64,000 nucleotides of DNA from Candidatus Enterococcus testudinis (GTDB lineage Bacteria > Bacillota > Bacilli > Lactobacillales > Enterococcaceae). Numbering within the stretch: the first letter of the stretch is position 1; each line of letters begins with the position of its first letter. Below the pieces are notes generated by a model that did not search any database, was not told the DNA's origin, and saw only the letters and a list, made by a program, of their open reading frames with translations. The translations under genes were made by a program, and so were the position numbers. This document shows, in pieces, positions 1 to 8,458 of the stretch. The stretch spans positions 1,868,738 through 1,932,737 of the forward strand of contig NZ_NGKU01000001.1 of the NCBI RefSeq assembly GCF_002140915.1, read 5' to 3'.

Positions 1-370
1 GCAACGGTAGCAGCAATCGAGTCAGTTCAAAATGACCGACGTAATTGACACCGAGCATTTGCTCAAAACCATCTTTGGTCCATTCTTTCTTAACTGTGAC
101 CACGCCAGCATTGTCAATCAAGACATCGATTTTATCAAACCGTTCACGCATCTCAGCAGCCGAATGTTGCACACTTTCTAGAGACCCTAAGTCACCGATC
201 ACCAAGTCAATGGCTTGATTGCCAGTACTTTTTTGAATCGTTTTTTGGGCAGCTAGACCTCTTTCTTTCGAACGACAATACATAATGACGTGGGCCCCTT
301 GTTTTGCCAATGCTTCAGCAGTAGCGTACCCCATGCCTGCATTGGCACCTGTAACGACGATTGTTTTCAA
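1..370 (-). CDS. Short-chain dehydrogenase/reductase, partial (3' end outside window)
   Basis: N-terminal 123 codons of an SDR-family NAD(P)-dependent oxidoreductase. It starts with the cofactor-binding glycine motif TGANAGMG at residues 7-14 and has DNAG (the NNAG variant) near residue 88, so a Rossmann fold is clear. The start is TTG at 370, chosen because GAGGAGG lies just upstream and the Rossmann strand begins at once (MKTIVVTG). The catalytic YxxxK region lies beyond the window edge, so the substrate cannot be guessed. The closest general match is the SDR group annotated as retinol dehydrogenase/protochlorophyllide reductase-like. Confidence 0.85.
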   Translation of the reverse strand, partial: MKTIVVTGANAGMGYATAEALAKQGAHVIMYCRSKERGLAAQKTIQKSTGNQAIDLVIGDLGSLESVQHSAAEMRERFDKIDVLIDNAGVVTVKKEWTKDGFEQMLGVNYVGHFELTRLLLPL

Positions 371-486
371 TAGCAGCACCTCCTCATGAATAAGTATAAC
401 AAGTTACATCTGAATCAGCGAATCATCAGACATCATGTCTCCATTATTCCCCTTGATCCTTCTTTTTTACAAATGGGTCAATCATC

Positions 487-521
487 GAAAAAACCGACCA
501 AGCCATCGGCTCGATCGGTTC
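487..521 (-). terminator. Terminator after nagA
   Basis: An imperfect inverted repeat (AACCGACC...GATCGGTT, about 13 bp with two mismatches) is followed on the minus strand by a U run (complement of GAAAAAA). It sits directly 3' of the nagA stop codon. Confidence 0.7.
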
Positions 522-546
522 TTTCAACGATGCAAATAGTCAGCAA

Positions 547-1692
547 CTACGCTTCGTAACGACAAACACCGTCTAAGTATGTTGCTTCTAAATTCATGTC
601 CGGATCTAATACAATAAAATCAGCAGCCCGGCCTGCTTTGATCATGCCGCAGGTATCATCGATCTTGCAACTGATAGCTGGCACTAAGCTTGCCATCATG
701 ACAGCTTCTTGTGGTGTAGCGATTCCCCACTCAACAACATGTTTGATGGCTTCTTTCAGTTTCAAAATACTGCCGGCTAAATTGCCTTCTGCCAAGCGTG
801 CTGTTCCGTCTTTGACAACAACAGGAAATTCACCTAAGACATAATCGCCATCAGGCATGCCGCCTGCCATCATACAATCAGTGATCAACGCTACATGATC
901 ATGTCCAGCTTTTTCCATCAAGATCTCAGCTGCTTGCGGATGGACATGATGCCCATCACAAATCAATTCAGAGAAAACTTGGTCTAGTGACAACAATGCG
1001 CCAACCATACCGGGTTCACGGTGATTCAATCCTCGCATCCCATTAAAGGCATGAACGAAGACACTCGCTCCCGCTTCAACTGCTGCTTGTGCTTCCAACA
1101 ATGTGCCATTGCTGTGGCCTAGTGCTACTACTACACCTTCATCTGTCACAGCGGATACAAACTCACGCACACCTTCACGTTCAGGGGCTAATGCGATTTT
1201 TTTGATGATACCGCCAGAAGCCGCTTGCCACTCGTGGAAAGTATCCAAATCAGGGTCGCCAAAGTAAATTGGGTTTTGTGCCCCTTTATATTCTTCAGTA
1301 AAGAAAGGTCCTTCAAAGTAGATCCCTTGAATTTTAGCACCAGTGACATCATCTTTAACTTGTCCAATCGTTTCAGCCACATCCCGCAAGCGTTCTTTGC
1401 TTGATGTTAAAGTAGTAGGCAAAAACGAGGTAACGCCGCAAGACAATAACCCTTCTGACATTGCTTTGATTCCTTGGGCATCATTGTCCATCACATCATG
1501 ATTCATATAGCCATGGATGTGTGTGTCTACTAAACCAGGTGCTACCCATTTACCAGAATAATCGACTACATCTGCGTTTGCTGGAACTTCTTGGCGGATT
1601 GCACCAAACTTCCCATCTTTGATTTCTAAGTAACCGGGTCCATGTACTGCCGATTTCAAAAAGAATTTATCCGCATAAATATATTGATTCAT
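547..1692 (-). CDS. nagA: N-acetylglucosamine-6-phosphate deacetylase
   Basis: This 381-aa cytosolic amidohydrolase removes acetate from GlcNAc-6-phosphate to give glucosamine-6-phosphate, which feeds amino-sugar catabolism and cell-wall recycling. The family marks are present in order: the metal motif DTHIHG (residues 56-61), the metal-ligand Glu in YFEGPF (about 126), ALGHSNG and VHAFNGM histidines (about 190-215), and the catalytic Asp in ALITDC (about 270). Length matches the family. A GAGGAG ribosome site precedes the ATG. It appears monocistronic, with a terminator downstream; the adjacent regulator gene is on the same strand but is not obviously its regulator. Confidence 0.95.
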   Translation of the reverse strand: MNQYIYADKFFLKSAVHGPGYLEIKDGKFGAIRQEVPANADVVDYSGKWVAPGLVDTHIHGYMNHDVMDNDAQGIKAMSEGLLSCGVTSFLPTTLTSSKERLRDVAETIGQVKDDVTGAKIQGIYFEGPFFTEEYKGAQNPIYFGDPDLDTFHEWQAASGGIIKKIALAPEREGVREFVSAVTDEGVVVALGHSNGTLLEAQAAVEAGASVFVHAFNGMRGLNHREPGMVGALLSLDQVFSELICDGHHVHPQAAEILMEKAGHDHVALITDCMMAGGMPDGDYVLGEFPVVVKDGTARLAEGNLAGSILKLKEAIKHVVEWGIATPQEAVMMASLVPAISCKIDDTCGMIKAGRAADFIVLDPDMNLEATYLDGVCRYEA

Positions 1693-1759
1693 CTAGATCG
1701 CTCCTCTATTTCTTTCTCCTTTAAAATTACTCTTATTTGCTGGAGAAGTCAAGAAAGGT

Positions 1760-2605
1760 CTACACCATTTTGGCGGATTGTCGAATATCCACCACTGCTT
1801 GATACAATTGAAAGCTCTTTCTCGCTGCTTGTTCTTCTTTCAGAATCGATAAGACTTGGGCTTTGATTTCAAATAATTCCTCTAAAAAGTAAAAACTATT
1901 TTTTTCTCTTGCCAATGCGATGCCTTCTTCTATGATTTTCAATGAGCGGCAATATTCATGCTGCTGTTTCAAAAAGACCGCATAATTATAGTACACTTTC
2001 GTCAGTGTCGTCGATAAACGTTCAGAAGGTAAAGCTTGCATACTTTCGTAGGATTTTTCTAAATTCAAGCGGGCATCTGCCAGTAGTTGCAGATCACTGT
2101 AGACTCGTCCAATGCAGCTAAGAATCCGAATTTCCATTACTGAAACATTGGTTTTGTCTTGTTGATAGGTATAAGATAAACCTTTCTTCAAAGATTCCAA
2201 GGCGGATTCGTAATCGAGATCAATAAAATACGCGCAGCTACCCAAATAGTAATAATACATTTGCATATCCGTATCTAAATACAAATAATGTTTAATTTGT
2301 TTGTCTTGCAGTTTCTCACGTAATGCTTGAAACTGTTTGTGAACAAAATGAGACTCAATTTGGGCAAACACTTGGTTGGATTGGTTGATTTCTTCTGAGT
2401 GAAGCATCATCACTTGATCTAGTGTGACCCCTAAGCGCTGACAAATTTGATACATGACCCAAACGTTAGGCAATTCTTCATTATTTTCAATACGACTCAG
2501 AACACTTTGAGAACAAATATCCTGGACCAGCATTTTTTGAGTCATTTTGCGATTTTGACGAATAGAACGGATAATCTGGCCAAATGATTCCTCTTTTTTC
2601 TTCAT
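1760..2605 (-). CDS. Rgg/PlcR-like XRE transcriptional regulator
   Basis: The 281-aa protein has an N-terminal XRE helix-turn-helix (residues 8-65; QKMLVQDICSQSVLSRIEN is the HTH) and an all-helical C-terminal part rich in TPR-like units with many Tyr and Leu. This layout is that of the Rgg/GadR/MutR regulators of streptococci and enterococci, which often bind short peptide pheromones. No peptide gene is evident next to it. The downstream gene nagA is on the same strand 67 bp away, but nagA has its own ribosome site and its control by this protein is not shown. Confidence 0.85.
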   Translation of the reverse strand: MKKKEESFGQIIRSIRQNRKMTQKMLVQDICSQSVLSRIENNEELPNVWVMYQICQRLGVTLDQVMMLHSEEINQSNQVFAQIESHFVHKQFQALREKLQDKQIKHYLYLDTDMQMYYYYLGSCAYFIDLDYESALESLKKGLSYTYQQDKTNVSVMEIRILSCIGRVYSDLQLLADARLNLEKSYESMQALPSERLSTTLTKVYYNYAVFLKQQHEYCRSLKIIEEGIALAREKNSFYFLEELFEIKAQVLSILKEEQAARKSFQLYQAVVDIRQSAKMV

Positions 2606-2762
2606 GTGTTTCCTCCATAAATCTTAAATAGAACGGTTTTATGTTCAGAAATGCGAATTCGCATTTTTAATTTTCTTCATTTTAGCACATAATGACAAAA
2701 AGGAAAGCAATTTCAACAATATCTTGTTATTTTTCAACGATTTTAAAAAATGAGGTGAACAT

Positions 2763-2942
2763 ATGACGGTCGATAGTACGATCTTTTTTACATGGGAAGG
2801 CAAAACTTATGAGGCAGTTATTGAAAGAGAATATGAGAATTCAGTCCTCGTCCAAGTGAACAAACCGAGTACAGAAATGCTGGAAAAGTTTACCAATCGC
2901 ATGATAGTCAGCAAAAAAAACTGTCAACCAACAATTGAATAA
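2763..2942 (+). CDS. Small 59-aa protein, DUF2187-like
   Basis: Short open frame with a good GAGGTGA ribosome site 6 bp before the ATG and a strong terminator just after the stop. The protein is a small beta-rich domain (FFTWEGKTYEAVIERE, YENSVLVQVNKP) that resembles the DUF2187 family of small Firmicutes proteins with unknown function. It is divergent from the Rgg-like gene and convergent with the aminotransferase. Family assignment is from memory of the pattern and is tentative; the gene itself is well supported by its translation signals. Confidence 0.75.
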   Translation: MTVDSTIFFTWEGKTYEAVIEREYENSVLVQVNKPSTEMLEKFTNRMIVSKKNCQPTIE

Positions 2943-2948
2943 CAAAGA

Positions 2949-2979
2949 AACTGCTTTCTGAAAAATCAGAAAGCAGTTC
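2949..2979. terminator. Bidirectional terminator between convergent genes
   Basis: A perfect 13-bp stem (AACTGCTTTCTGA / TCAGAAAGCAGTT) with a 4-nt loop, followed by T-rich sequence on the plus strand and preceded by A-rich sequence. It serves the 59-aa gene and the convergent aminotransferase gene. Confidence 0.9.
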
Positions 2980-2982
2980 TTT

Positions 2983-4200
2983 TTATTTTTGACGGTAACT
3001 GGCCAAAAATTGCGTCATTTTCTCCGCAGTCGTTTTCAAATCATCCATGTTCGGTAAATAGACGATCCTAAAGTGATCCGGCTGCTGCCAATTGAAGCCG
3101 CCGCCATGGACCAAGAGAATATGATGTTCATGTAAGAAATCCAAGACGAATTGTTCATCATTGGTAATGTTAAAACGCTGAATATCGATTTTAGGGAAAA
3201 TATAAAATGCCGCTTTCGGTTTGACAGCTGTCAGACCGGGAATATCATTAAGGGCTTGATAGATAAATTCTCTTTGTTCATAGATACGGCCACCGGGCAG
3301 CAGCAATTCATCTGAGCTTTGAAAGCCGCCTAATGCTGTCTGAACGATCTGCTGGGACAAAACATTGGAACACAAGCGCATTGACGACAACATGTTCAAC
3401 CCTTCAATGTAGTCTTTGACATTGGTTTTGTCTCCACTTAGAACCATCCAGCCGACACGGAAGCCCGCCACGCGATGTGATTTGGATAAGCCGCCTAATG
3501 TCACAACAAAGCGATCTGGGGCCAATGTCGCAATCGGCACATGAACATAGTCGTCCATCACCAAGCGATCATAAATTTCATCAGAAAAAATGATCAGGTC
3601 ATGCTCTCTTGCCACATCCACGATCTGTTGCAAGATATCTTTAGGATAAACCGCACCTGTCGGGTTATTTGGATTGATCAGGACGATTGCTTTGGTTTTG
3701 CTGGTGACTTTTGAACGAATATCAGCAATATCAGGATTCCATTCAGCCGCCTCATCACAAATATAATGCACAGGTTTACCTCCTGCTAGTGAGATCGATG
3801 CCGTCCATAAAGGATAATCCGGCATTGGCACCAAAATCTCATCACCATTGTTGCACAACCCTTGCATACACATCGTGATCAATTCAGACACACCGTTACC
3901 GGTATATATATCATTGATCGTGACATTGGGGAATTTTTGTAATTGATAGTATTGTTCAATCGCTTTTCGGGCAGAAAAAATCCCTTTAGAATCAGAATAT
4001 CCTTCCGATTCGCGGACGTTCATGATCAAATCACGGACGATTTCATTTGGGGCTTCAAAACCAAAAGGCGCCGGATTCCCCGTATTTAATTTCAGAATAC
4101 TGATGCCTTCTTCTTGCATCCGATCTGCTTCTTCTAAGACAGGGCCTCGTACATCATAACTGACCCCTTCAAGTTTTGACGATTTCGAAAATTTCTTCAT
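2983..4200 (-). CDS. PLP-dependent class I/II aminotransferase (AlaA/YfbQ-like)
   Basis: The 405-aa cytosolic protein is a fold-type I aminotransferase. It shows the substrate loop (NTGNPAPFGF), NPNNPTG (about 177-183), the PLP-phenol Asp in FSDEIYD (about 207), the Schiff-base lysine in GGLSKSHRVAGFRVGW (Lys about 240) and the C-terminal Arg region (HFRIVYLPN). The N-terminus (KLEGVSYDVRGPV) matches the glutamate-pyruvate transaminase group typified by E. coli AlaA, so alanine synthesis from pyruvate is the likely role, with aspartate aminotransferase activity the alternative. A good AGGAG site precedes the ATG. Confidence 0.9.
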   Translation of the reverse strand: MKKFSKSSKLEGVSYDVRGPVLEEADRMQEEGISILKLNTGNPAPFGFEAPNEIVRDLIMNVRESEGYSDSKGIFSARKAIEQYYQLQKFPNVTINDIYTGNGVSELITMCMQGLCNNGDEILVPMPDYPLWTASISLAGGKPVHYICDEAAEWNPDIADIRSKVTSKTKAIVLINPNNPTGAVYPKDILQQIVDVAREHDLIIFSDEIYDRLVMDDYVHVPIATLAPDRFVVTLGGLSKSHRVAGFRVGWMVLSGDKTNVKDYIEGLNMLSSMRLCSNVLSQQIVQTALGGFQSSDELLLPGGRIYEQREFIYQALNDIPGLTAVKPKAAFYIFPKIDIQRFNITNDEQFVLDFLHEHHILLVHGGGFNWQQPDHFRIVYLPNMDDLKTTAEKMTQFLASYRQK

Positions 4201-4334
4201 ATAGTTTTCTCCTTTAACCGGTAGGTCAACGTTTGGTTATTGGTACTCGTCGTTGATCTCTTTTCAGATTGAACTTATTATAGCAAAAAGTTTTCCTATT
4301 GGCGAAATTTTTTTGAGAGCCTTTTGATCCACCA

Positions 4335-4377
4335 TAAAAAAAAGCACCTGTTGTCAATCACTAAGACAACACGTGCT
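4335..4377 (-). terminator. Terminator after ABC exporter operon
   Basis: Inverted repeat AGCACCTGTTGTC / GACAACACGTGCT (12 of 13 pairs) followed on the minus strand by eight U residues. It lies directly 3' of the ATPase gene. Confidence 0.85.
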
Positions 4378-4389
4378 GATACCTATTTT

Positions 4390-5265
4390 TTACGCTTTTT
4401 CAGGGAAATACAGCAAATACAATTCTTGCAGTGCCATGTGTCCCACTGAGAAATCAGTAAATCCTGCGGCCAAAAACTTTTGCACCCAAGAAGGGTCGGT
4501 CAACTCAATCAAATACATTTGCTGCTGCAAATCAATCATCACTGTCGTCAATTCAGGGAACGTCACCAGAAAATCAGGCGTATTGATTTTTACATACACC
4601 GGCGCATCTTGCAACGACTTTTGACCTAAATATTCATGGATGATATGACCTTCCCGCAAAAAAAGCACTCGGTCTGCATAGCTGTCAAGATTGGTTAAGA
4701 TATGAGAAGCGATTATAATACATTTATTCTGGCCTCGCAATCGACGCAGAACTGCAGAAATCAATGCCACATTGGTCGGATCTAGTCCATTCATCACTTC
4801 ATCCATCAACATATACGGCGTATCCGTCACGATTTGCATCGCGAAGCACAAGCGTTGTCGCATGCCCAATGAGTAAGATTGGACAGGCCGCTTGATATAG
4901 TCCGACATTCGCAACGCCTCAATCGTTGCCTCTACCAATGAAGCCTGCGACTGCCACATCCGTTGATACAATTTCAGATGATCCAAACCACTCAAATCTT
5001 CATACAAGTCATTTTGATCAGGAAAAAAAGAAATCTGCTGATGCGCATAAGCTTCCCCTTTTTTGGTTTGATACAAGGGTGCTTGATCAAGGTAGACCTC
5101 TCCAGCATCCGGCTGGACAAAGTGCATCAAGACATTCAGCAAGGTTGACTTACCTGTCCCATTGGGCGCTACAAGACCAACAATTTCGCCTTTTGCAAAG
5201 GACAGTGACAAATTATCCAATACCGGACGATCATACTGAACCGTCACATTCTTCAGTTCTAACAT
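4390..5265 (-). CDS. ABC transporter ATP-binding protein
   Basis: The 291-aa ATPase is the last gene of a three-gene ABC operon. Walker A is [12 protein letters not shown] (about 31-42), the signature is SLGMRQRL (about 137), and Walker B is [13 protein letters not shown] (about 156), with a switch His in ASH. The roughly 80-residue C-terminal tail after the nucleotide-binding domain is typical of bacitracin/antibiotic-type exporters (CcmA-like family). The 11-bp gap to the upstream permease indicates one transcript. The substrate is unknown. Confidence 0.9.
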   Translation of the reverse strand: MLELKNVTVQYDRPVLDNLSLSFAKGEIVGLVAPNGTGKSTLLNVLMHFVQPDAGEVYLDQAPLYQTKKGEAYAHQQISFFPDQNDLYEDLSGLDHLKLYQRMWQSQASLVEATIEALRMSDYIKRPVQSYSLGMRQRLCFAMQIVTDTPYMLMDEVMNGLDPTNVALISAVLRRLRGQNKCIIIASHILTNLDSYADRVLFLREGHIIHEYLGQKSLQDAPVYVKINTPDFLVTFPELTTVMIDLQQQMYLIELTDPSWVQKFLAAGFTDFSVGHMALQELYLLYFPEKA

Positions 5266-5276
5266 TTTTCATCCTC

Positions 5277-6494
5277 CTATACTATACGGCCTGTTTTGTG
5301 TTGCAATTTGAAAAACAAGCCACACTCTATCACTAACCAGACGACACCAAACCAGAGCAACCCTTTTGATAAAATGAATCCGCTGGATCCAAAATAAAAT
5401 CGGCTATAACCTGAAAGAATTTTCCCCACTTCTTGATACAAATAGAGATTATTCGAACGATCCAAGAAAGCACTAAACCAACGATGTTGGAAAATCAAAG
5501 GAGTCATTAGGCAGAAACCAACCAACAGTAAATTGAAGAGCTCAGAGCGAAACAGTACGCTCAATAACAAAATTCCCCGTGTATAAATCAATTGTATCAG
5601 CAGGATCGTTGCCACACATTGGCACAAGAACCACCCAATCGACTGTGTGCCGAAGGCTTCCATTGAAGCAATCGGATAGCGCGCATCCACATCTGCTGAA
5701 AAAATCGCCACCGGCAGCGACACTGAACCAAAACCGAACTGCAGTCCCGTACCTAGCCAGATCACCCCCATCGTGCTGAGCATCATCAGGGCAGAGCAAA
5801 GCATGACAGCAGCCGTCTTCGTCCATAACATATCTTCTGCCACCATTGGAAACGCCAGGAATAGCGACCGGTGTTTCCTTTCTTTCAATAAACAATCGAT
5901 TGACAGAAATAAAGTGACACACACAAACAACAGCGGCAAAACATCCAGCATACCGCGATAAACTGTTTGAATTCCCGTTTTTTGCTCCATGACCGCTTGT
6001 GACAATTGGTTATTGGGCAGCTGTCGATAACTATCCATCAAACGTGCCGTCGATGCATAACCAAAGCGGCCATCGTAAGCGGCGTAATAGTTTTTATAGG
6101 TATAATAGTCCGGCGTGTAGAAGATCGACTGGTCATCAGTATAGGTCAATGCCACTTGATACCATTGACTCGTGGCCGCAGCGTATGCCTGCCAATCACC
6201 AGATGCCAATGCATCAAGCCGCGCCTTTTCTGCCTGATTCCAAGGCGTGAAGGCAGCAATCGCCAGTCCTGCTGACCAATGCTCAGAAGGTGTTTCAGCT
6301 TGCTGATCTAAATACGCTTGCCGCACTTGATAGCGTTGCGTCATTTCTGCTTTATCCACCCGCTCAATTGGACGATAGCTTTGCTGCTGAAAACAGTACA
6401 CGATTGCATAGATCATCAGCAGACAAAAGAGACCAATTGTTTTTTTACTGTGCAACAACTGCCGCCATTCAAATAAAAAGTAGTCTTTATTCAT
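5277..6494 (-). CDS. ABC transporter permease subunit
   Basis: The 405-aa integral membrane protein has one N-terminal helix (KKTIGLFCLLMIYAIVYC), a large extracytoplasmic loop of about 170 residues, then about five helices in the C-terminal half, as in ABC-2 type exporter permeases. The start is taken at 6494 because ATG overlaps the upstream stop as ATGA and GAGGTGG lies just before it; longer readings would overlap the preceding gene. It pairs with the equally built gene upstream as a heterodimeric permease for the ATPase downstream. Confidence 0.85.
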   Translation of the reverse strand: MNKDYFLFEWRQLLHSKKTIGLFCLLMIYAIVYCFQQQSYRPIERVDKAEMTQRYQVRQAYLDQQAETPSEHWSAGLAIAAFTPWNQAEKARLDALASGDWQAYAAATSQWYQVALTYTDDQSIFYTPDYYTYKNYYAAYDGRFGYASTARLMDSYRQLPNNQLSQAVMEQKTGIQTVYRGMLDVLPLLFVCVTLFLSIDCLLKERKHRSLFLAFPMVAEDMLWTKTAAVMLCSALMMLSTMGVIWLGTGLQFGFGSVSLPVAIFSADVDARYPIASMEAFGTQSIGWFLCQCVATILLIQLIYTRGILLLSVLFRSELFNLLLVGFCLMTPLIFQHRWFSAFLDRSNNLYLYQEVGKILSGYSRFYFGSSGFILSKGLLWFGVVWLVIECGLFFKLQHKTGRIV

Positions 6495-7600
6495 CGTCCA
6501 CCTCGCAAGATCCATTGTTTTTTGTCGGCCAACAAAATCAAAGCCAGCCCACAGGCCACTAATCCCCCAGTAATGACCCAACTGCCATAGACCCCTAGCT
6601 GACTGCCAGATTGCCACGCAAAGGCCCCCGTATAAAACTGCTCAAGCCTAAGAACAGCAATCGGTGCCAGAAACGTGTGCTGCGCGATAGCCAAATAACT
6701 GATCCCATAAAGCAAAAGCAATATAAAAAAAGACACATAGCGGTTCGGCAAAATGATATTCGCCAAATACCCCACAACTTCCGCCAGCAAAATCATCAAT
6801 AGTATCGAAATCAAACTATAAAACACAAATTGGACGAACGGGACCGCCTGCCAAGTACCACCCAGATACACACTGCTTGGGTAGGACCAATCGCCGCTGG
6901 AACCGATCACAAGCATACTCAAAACCACACCTGTTAAAAAAGACAGCAACAAGCCCAGATTGGTCACAGCCTTGACCATGATCTTACTCACCATCCGAAC
7001 CAAAAAAATCTGCGGATAAGACCGAATCAACGTGAAATGTTCTCTTTCTTCCAGTAAATTGTCACTCGCCAGAAAAGCCCAAAAGACAAACCCAACATTC
7101 ATCAAAAATAGCAGTGCCAAAGACAACGCCGTCTGGGCATTGTCAGCTGTCAAAACAGGTGTCTTTTCTTGTTGGATCAATGCTTGGTAAAAAACTTTAT
7201 TTTGATTGATCAACCAAACCGGCTGCAAAAAATCATTCTCTTCCAGCGACGCCTGCCATAACTTCAGCTGGACATCTGCTATCGCAAGACTCGTTTCATT
7301 AAATCGCGGATACATCTCCATAATCAAGTTAGACGATTGTCTTGAAGTCAGGTTATAGTTCTGCAAGACCAAGTCATAGACAGCCTGCTCTTCCTCAGTG
7401 CCATTTTCTCCATTTTGATACTGATTGACTAACCGAGAAGCTTGCGCCTGTTCTGCCGTCGTCGTCGCAGAAAGCTGAATCGGATCGATCAATTTCAGAT
7501 AAAGTGAAAAACCGATCCCCAAACAAAACGCAGCCGCAAGGAAAACATAAAATAAGCGCTGTCTAATTGACTTGATCAACAAATTATAGAAATAGTGCAT
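6491..7600 (-). CDS. ABC transporter permease subunit
   Basis: The 369-aa first gene of the exporter operon has the same plan as the next gene: one N-terminal helix (LFYVFLAAAFCLGIGFSLYL), a large outer loop with many Gln/Asn/Glu, then about five membrane segments. The ATG at 7600 is preferred over an in-frame TTG at 7615 because the GGGGGAG ribosome site lies between them. No substrate-binding protein or regulator is next to the operon, so an export role (peptide, lipid or antibiotic) is likely but unproven. Confidence 0.85.
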   Translation of the reverse strand: MHYFYNLLIKSIRQRLFYVFLAAAFCLGIGFSLYLKLIDPIQLSATTTAEQAQASRLVNQYQNGENGTEEEQAVYDLVLQNYNLTSRQSSNLIMEMYPRFNETSLAIADVQLKLWQASLEENDFLQPVWLINQNKVFYQALIQQEKTPVLTADNAQTALSLALLFLMNVGFVFWAFLASDNLLEEREHFTLIRSYPQIFLVRMVSKIMVKAVTNLGLLLSFLTGVVLSMLVIGSSGDWSYPSSVYLGGTWQAVPFVQFVFYSLISILLMILLAEVVGYLANIILPNRYVSFFILLLLYGISYLAIAQHTFLAPIAVLRLEQFYTGAFAWQSGSQLGVYGSWVITGGLVACGLALILLADKKQWILRGGR

Positions 7601-7706
7601 AAGCTCCCCCTTCAATCAAAGTATGATAGTATAAGCATACCCTTTCTCAACATAAAAGCCAAACAGAAATGTAGAAAAAACGTATTTCAATAATTTTTAA
7701 AACCGA

Positions 7707-7736
7707 TTGACAAACCTGTCGATCTTCGGGTAAGAT
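7707..7736 (+). promoter_or_regulatory. Promoter of the split tRNA-Leu locus
   Basis: TTGACA (7707-7712) and TAAGAT (7731-7736) are 18 bp apart and the tRNA 5' end follows at 7780. After prophage integration this host promoter reads into the phage-borne tRNA-Leu at 7826. Confidence 0.65.
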
Positions 7737-7779
7737 ATTTTTTAGATGTTTGAAACATTGTTTGAATATCGTTGATAAA

Positions 7780-7802
7780 GCAGATGTGGTGGAACGGCAG
7801 AC
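7780..7802 (+). pseudogene. 5' fragment of host tRNA-Leu(GAG), split by prophage
   Basis: These 23 nt are the acceptor 5' strand (GCAGATG), U8-G9 and the D arm of the host tRNA-Leu. The missing part is at 53537-53595. Joining the two gives an 82-nt tRNA whose acceptor strands GCAGATG and CGTCTGC pair with one G-U, and whose D stem GTG/CAC pairs. In this lysogen the fragment cannot make a tRNA and becomes part of the 5' leader of the phage tRNA. Confidence 0.9.
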
Positions 7803-7819
7803 CGGTGACTATCTGTTAG
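7791..7819. other. attL (host-prophage junction)
   Basis: The host half (GGAACG), the shared core GCAGAC (7797-7802) and the phage half CGGTG followed by the arm ACTATCTGTTAG (7808-7819). The arm is the exact inverted copy of the attR arm at 53518-53529, as expected for a large serine integrase attP. Confidence 0.9.
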
Positions 7820-7825
7820 TAGTAA

Positions 7826-7909
7826 GCGGAAATGACGGAATGGCAGACGTGCAAGATTGAGGGTCTTGTGAGCATATTGCTCGTGTGGGTTCAAATCCCA
7901 TTTTCCGCA
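7826..7909 (+). tRNA. tRNA-Leu(GAG), prophage-borne
   Basis: Complete 84-nt class II tRNA: acceptor GCGGAAA/TTTCCGC, D stem ACG/CGT, anticodon stem CAAGA/TCTTG with loop TTGAGGG (anticodon GAG), a long variable arm TGAGCATATTGCTCG, and T arm GTGGG/CCCAT with TTCAAAT loop, discriminator A at 7909. CCA is not encoded. It lies on the phage side of attL, 17 nt beyond the 36-bp attP arm. It shares the D loop, anticodon loop and T arm with the split host tRNA-Leu, but acceptor and anticodon stems differ by compensatory changes. So it is a separate lineage, not a duplicated half. It probably replaces the host tRNA in lysogens. Confidence 0.93.
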
Positions 7910-7918
7910 TATAGATTT

Positions 7919-7955
7919 AGAGTAAATTACTTTCATTAGTAGTCTACTCTTTTTA
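7919..7955 (+). terminator. Terminator of the phage tRNA-Leu
   Basis: Stem AGAGTA...TACTCT (with inner TACT/AGTA) followed by TTTT. The downstream host sequence after the split tRNA (53606-53640) is a diverged homologue, so the phage carries the tRNA with its native terminator. Confidence 0.75.
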
Positions 7956-8136
7956 TTTAAAAGTTTGTTCGCTTTAAACCAAAAATAAAATGAGACTATT
8001 TGAGAAGTTCTTAAAAGTTGATAACCAAGGCGTTTTCGAACTTTTTCTTTTTAAATCCTGAGTTTGACCCACAACGAACGAACTTTTCTTCTATTTATAA
8101 GTTTTGAAACACATCCATAGCCGCTCAGTTGCCTAG

Positions 8137-8220
8137 GGATATATCAAAAACGTATCTCTTGAGGAACTGGCAGAATTAGAAGAATTGATTGAAGAACGCA
8201 AAAAAGCCCTATCCAATTAA
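8137..8220 (+). pseudogene. C-terminal remnant of a small coding gene; otherwise empty region 7956-8458
   Basis: After an in-frame TAG, 27 codons read GYIKNVSLEELAELEEL and on to ALSN, with strong coding character (amphipathic, Glu/Leu rich) and a terminator right at the stop. No start codon or ribosome site precedes it, so it looks like the tail of a decayed gene. The rest of 7956-8458 contains terminators only and no convincing gene. Confidence 0.35.
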
Positions 8221-8234
8221 GGACAGGGCTTTTT
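8201..8234 (+). terminator. Terminator in attL-proximal region
   Basis: AAAAAGCCCTATCC / GGACAGGGCTTTTT stem (one mismatch), loop AATTAA, followed by T residues; symmetrical, so may act on both strands. Confidence 0.75.
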
Positions 8235-8310
8235 ACAAAGAAGGTAAAAAAAGAAAAAGTGTTAGCTAAGGGTACTATAAGCTTAATTATTTTGCGGAAT
8301 TTATGCAGAA

Positions 8311-8339
8311 AAAAAGCCCACTGCATTAAGTGAAGTGGG
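8311..8339 (-). terminator. Terminator of the attL-side accessory gene
   Basis: CCCACT (8317-8322) pairs with AGTGGG (8334-8339); on the minus strand the stem is followed by seven U residues. It lies 120 nt downstream of the 8459-9991 gene. Confidence 0.65.
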
Positions 8340-8458
8340 AAATAGAAAAATGTAAAAGCTATTTTATTGGTTAATTTATTCTATCATGCTAATAAACCGG
8401 TGAAAATAACTGATGAGAATAGAGAAACCCTCAAAATAAAAGTCTGCGTATGATTTTT

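Noticed and set aside
5542..5922. 126-codon frame inside the ABC permease gene in another frame
   Set aside because: The permease frame is supported by overlap with its partner and membrane helices; the alternative has no start signals.
7742..7936. Minus-strand 64-codon frame across the tRNA-Leu/attL region
   Set aside because: It covers the tRNA genes themselves on the opposite strand and has no translation signals.
8144..8326. 60-codon minus-strand frame
   Set aside because: It spans two terminators and has no ribosome site.
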